Positions 24,698 to 26,096 of a DNA stretch of 26,096 bases are shown piece by piece (within the stretch, counting starts at the first letter, position 1; each line of letters begins with the position of its first letter). A program made the position numbers and the translations under genes. The stretch lies in NCBI GenBank assembly GCA_964582375.1, contig CAZORL010000020.1:1-26096 (forward strand). The letters are read 5' to 3'. A model generated the notes under the pieces. It saw only the letters and a program-made list of their open reading frames with translations, was not told where the DNA came from and made no database searches. The stretch comes from CAKSQF01 sp964582375 (GTDB lineage: Bacteria; Bacillota; Clostridia; Oscillospirales; CAG-272).

Positions 24698-25813
24698 TTG
24701 ACCATTATAGTTTATTCCGTTATATTTCTCTCAAAGCAGGATGAATCACCGACAACATCCACCTCAACTCTCCCGACTACCGTCACAACGGCAATCAGAG
24801 TAACAAGTACCTCTCCTTCCGATGACGAAAAGATTTCGACCACAACGGTAAGCCCCAAAACTACAACAAAAAGTTCAACAACAAAGCCTCAAACCGATAA
24901 AGTGCCTGTAACTGAGGTAAAAACACAAGGTGTGACGACTATGCCAAAAACAATAGTTCCGAAAACCGAGTTTCCGATAACAACGACCCAACCGATTATA
25001 ACAACAACGACAACATCAATATCAACAACGACTGCCGCACCGCCGGTCACCACAAAACCGATCGATTACAACATCTATATCGATCCGAGCGGTGATGATT
25101 GGAGCGATCAATATCTTTTGCTCGTTAATGCCAAAAACCCGATCACTCCCGATTACGAAAAATCGGTAAGTCCGCTCTCAAATATTGTTTCATCCTCGAT
25201 CATAACCGAATATAACTACGGACAATTCATGAACTTCGAATTGAATGAATGCGCACTTAGGGCACTTACCGCCATGATACTCGAAGCGGAAAAGGATGGA
25301 ATAAAGAATCTTTACTCGATAAGCTCTTACAGAGATTATGCGTTTCAGGAAAAGCTGTTTGCAAACAATGTAAAGCTGACACATAACTTTCTTTGTCAGC
25401 CCTGCGGCGTAAACTGGATCGGCAAATCGTCGACATGTCCGTCTTGCGGTCAAAAAGCGACAGGCGAGCTTCCTGTCTCGAATGAGGAAAAAGAAAGGAA
25501 CGTCGCGACCTATTCCTGCCGACCCGGTACGAGCGATCATCAAACAGGACTCGTTGTCGATCTCGTACAAACATCGCTGCCCAATAAGTATCTCCACCTG
25601 ATCCAAGAGTTCGGTGATACAGAGGCAGGTAAGTGGCTGGAAGAGAATTGCACGAGATTTGGGTTCATATTAAGATTTCCCGAGGATAAAGAGGATATAA
25701 CCGGCATAATATACGAGCCGTGGCATTTTCGCTTTGTAGGTAAAACACACGCAGAAAAGATGCATGAGCTTGGGATGTGTCTTGAAGAATATATCGAATA
25801 CCTCTCAAAATAA
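24698..25813 (+). CDS. VanY-type D-alanyl-D-alanine carboxypeptidase (peptidase M15) on a Thr-rich stalk
   Basis: The catalytic domain has all M15B residues: SSYRDY, His281 and Asp288 in SDHQTGLVVDL, Glu340 and His343 in EPWHF (numbered from TTG 24698). Such enzymes trim the terminal D-Ala of peptidoglycan stems. Before it is a stalk of about 100 residues rich in Thr, Pro and Ser. Inside the domain, before the first zinc ligand, is an extra Cys-x2-Cys-x10-Cys-x2-Cys segment (25394-25447). The start is unresolved. The same frame is open from 24653 and encodes a basic start and full membrane helix (IRKFLIVFAIFFLL) from 24659, but without ATG, GTG or TTG. TTG 24698 would cut the helix and has no ribosome site. 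ATG 24649, with AAAGGA upstream, is one base out of frame. Either a one-base insertion, an error, or an ACG/ATA start is present. Confidence 0.88.
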   Translation: MTIIVYSVIFLSKQDESPTTSTSTLPTTVTTAIRVTSTSPSDDEKISTTTVSPKTTTKSSTTKPQTDKVPVTEVKTQGVTTMPKTIVPKTEFPITTTQPIITTTTTSISTTTAAPPVTTKPIDYNIYIDPSGDDWSDQYLLLVNAKNPITPDYEKSVSPLSNIVSSSIITEYNYGQFMNFELNECALRALTAMILEAEKDGIKNLYSISSYRDYAFQEKLFANNVKLTHNFLCQPCGVNWIGKSSTCPSCGQKATGELPVSNEEKERNVATYSCRPGTSDHQTGLVVDLVQTSLPNKYLHLIQEFGDTEAGKWLEENCTRFGFILRFPEDKEDITGIIYEPWHFRFVGKTHAEKMHELGMCLEEYIEYLSK

Positions 25814-25918
25814 ATTAAAAAAACCTCATCAAAAACCGAGGACTTATCCCATGATTGTAGCCAAAATAAAATGTTTTTTATGTATTTTTTGTCGCATGTA
25901 AAAAGAATGCCACAACAT

Positions 25919-25942
25919 GCAGAATAAATTTGTGCATTCTGC
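25919..25942 (+). repeat. Inverted repeat upstream of the tRNA promoter
   Basis: GCAGAAT and ATTCTGC are perfect 7-base arms around a 10-base centre, ending 3 bases before the -35 box. It could be remains of a terminator for the VanY gene (no T-run) or a regulator site. The intergenic stretch before it (25814-25918) is AT-rich and shows no other clear signal. Confidence 0.4.
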
Positions 25943-25945
25943 CAC

Positions 25946-25974
25946 TTGATTTTTCGAAAGCGATGTGTTATAAT
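25946..25974 (+). promoter_or_regulatory. Sigma-A promoter of tRNA-Glu
   Basis: TTGATT (25946-25951) and consensus TATAAT (25969-25974) with 17 bases between. The predicted start is about 7 bases before the mature tRNA. Confidence 0.82.
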
Positions 25975-25987
25975 ATGCAGGCAATGA

Positions 25988-26062
25988 GGCCTGTTGGTCA
26001 AGCGGTTAAGACGTCGCCCTCTCACGGCGAAAACATGGGTTCGATTCCCGTACGGGTCACCA
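25988..26062 (+). tRNA. tRNA-Glu (anticodon CTC)
   Basis: The full cloverleaf can be folded. Acceptor GGCCTGT pairs with ACGGGTC using two G-U pairs. The anticodon stem TCGCC/GGCGA holds the loop CTCTCAC, giving anticodon CTC for GAG codons. The T arm has TTCGATT. The discriminator is A at 26059 and CCA is encoded at 26060-26062. A D-arm TTGGTCAAGCGGTTAAGAC matches tRNA-Glu. CTC is normally the minor Glu isoacceptor beside TTC. Confidence 0.96.
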
Positions 26063-26066
26063 AAAT

Positions 26067-26096
26067 AAAAAACGCACACAGCTGTGTGCGTTTTTT
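26067..26096 (+). terminator. Palindromic terminator after tRNA-Glu
   Basis: A perfect 30-base palindrome: six A, a GC-rich core centred on CAGCTG, six T, reaching the window end. It fits a Rho-independent terminator working in both directions. Confidence 0.9.

Noticed and set aside
24740..25068. Thr-rich repeats as a tandem DNA repeat or CRISPR-like array
   Set aside because: The periodicity is only in amino-acid composition; there is no repeated unit of constant length or spacers.
25826..25900. Possible terminator after the VanY gene (CCTC ... GAGG and ATAAAA ... TTTTAT)
   Set aside because: Stems are short or wholly AT and no proper T-run follows.
25540..26079. A minus-strand frame containing GDPYGNRTH and RLNRLTNRP
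   Set aside because: This peptide is the classic false protein produced by translating the opposite strand of tRNA-Glu; the rest overlaps the VanY gene in antisense.
1..26096. Mobile element, phage, toxin-antitoxin or defence system
   Set aside because: No transposase, integrase, terminal repeat, restriction, nuclease-effector or toxin-like gene was seen, and gene content and base composition look even throughout.

Overview
The window looks like a chromosomal segment of a spore-forming Clostridia-type Firmicute, with GC content in the mid-40s by eye. The signs are a YunB sporulation gene behind a sigma-E-like promoter, an HrcA/CIRCE-controlled hrcA-grpE-dnaK-dnaJ-prmA heat-shock operon, a class B-like sortase, a YitT membrane protein, a VanY-type peptidase on a Thr-rich stalk, and strong Shine-Dalgarno sites with some TTG and GTG starts. 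Cytoplasmic GH39 and GH43 enzymes suggest a plant-glycan-rich habitat such as a gut; that habitat is inference.

Layout. (1) 1-977, minus: a GMP synthetase cut by the window edge. It has a complete N-terminus but no amidotransferase domain. (2) 1021-6036, mostly minus: a carbohydrate locus. A Gfo/Idh/MocA oxidoreductase, a GH39-like glycosidase and an SDR oxidoreductase form one operon from a promoter at 6110. A GH43-like glycosidase has its own promoter at 1995. The plus-strand yunB lies between them and its stop overlaps the SDR stop. (3) 6149-14589, plus: a DUF1292-like acidic protein, a HAD phosphatase, an AI-2E-family membrane protein, uvrB, murI and uvrA run tightly in one direction from one visible promoter. 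(4) 14654-16557: a class B-like sortase and a family 2 glycosyltransferase, with promoter and terminator. (5) 16610-22534: the heat-shock operon with a CIRCE operator, and a strong hairpin without a T-run between dnaK and dnaJ. (6) 22567-25813: a cell-envelope group made of a frame-broken Thr-rich lipoprotein, a YitT protein with terminator, a membrane-anchored protein and a VanY-like D,D-carboxypeptidase. (7) 25946-26096: tRNA-Glu(CTC) with its own promoter and a perfect palindromic terminator.

Most of the window is housekeeping. The points most worth a second look are the GMP synthetase that lacks its glutaminase domain; two consecutive Thr-rich exported proteins whose reading frames break at the start codon region (a 90-residue lipoprotein needing one extra A in an A6 run, and the VanY protein whose membrane anchor has no in-frame ATG, GTG or TTG before it); a four-Cys zinc-ribbon-like insertion inside the VanY catalytic domain; and a 16-base promoter element shared by the sortase and lipoprotein/YitT promoters. 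I found no transposon, phage gene, CRISPR array or clear new defence system. No intergenic gap exceeds about 210 bases.
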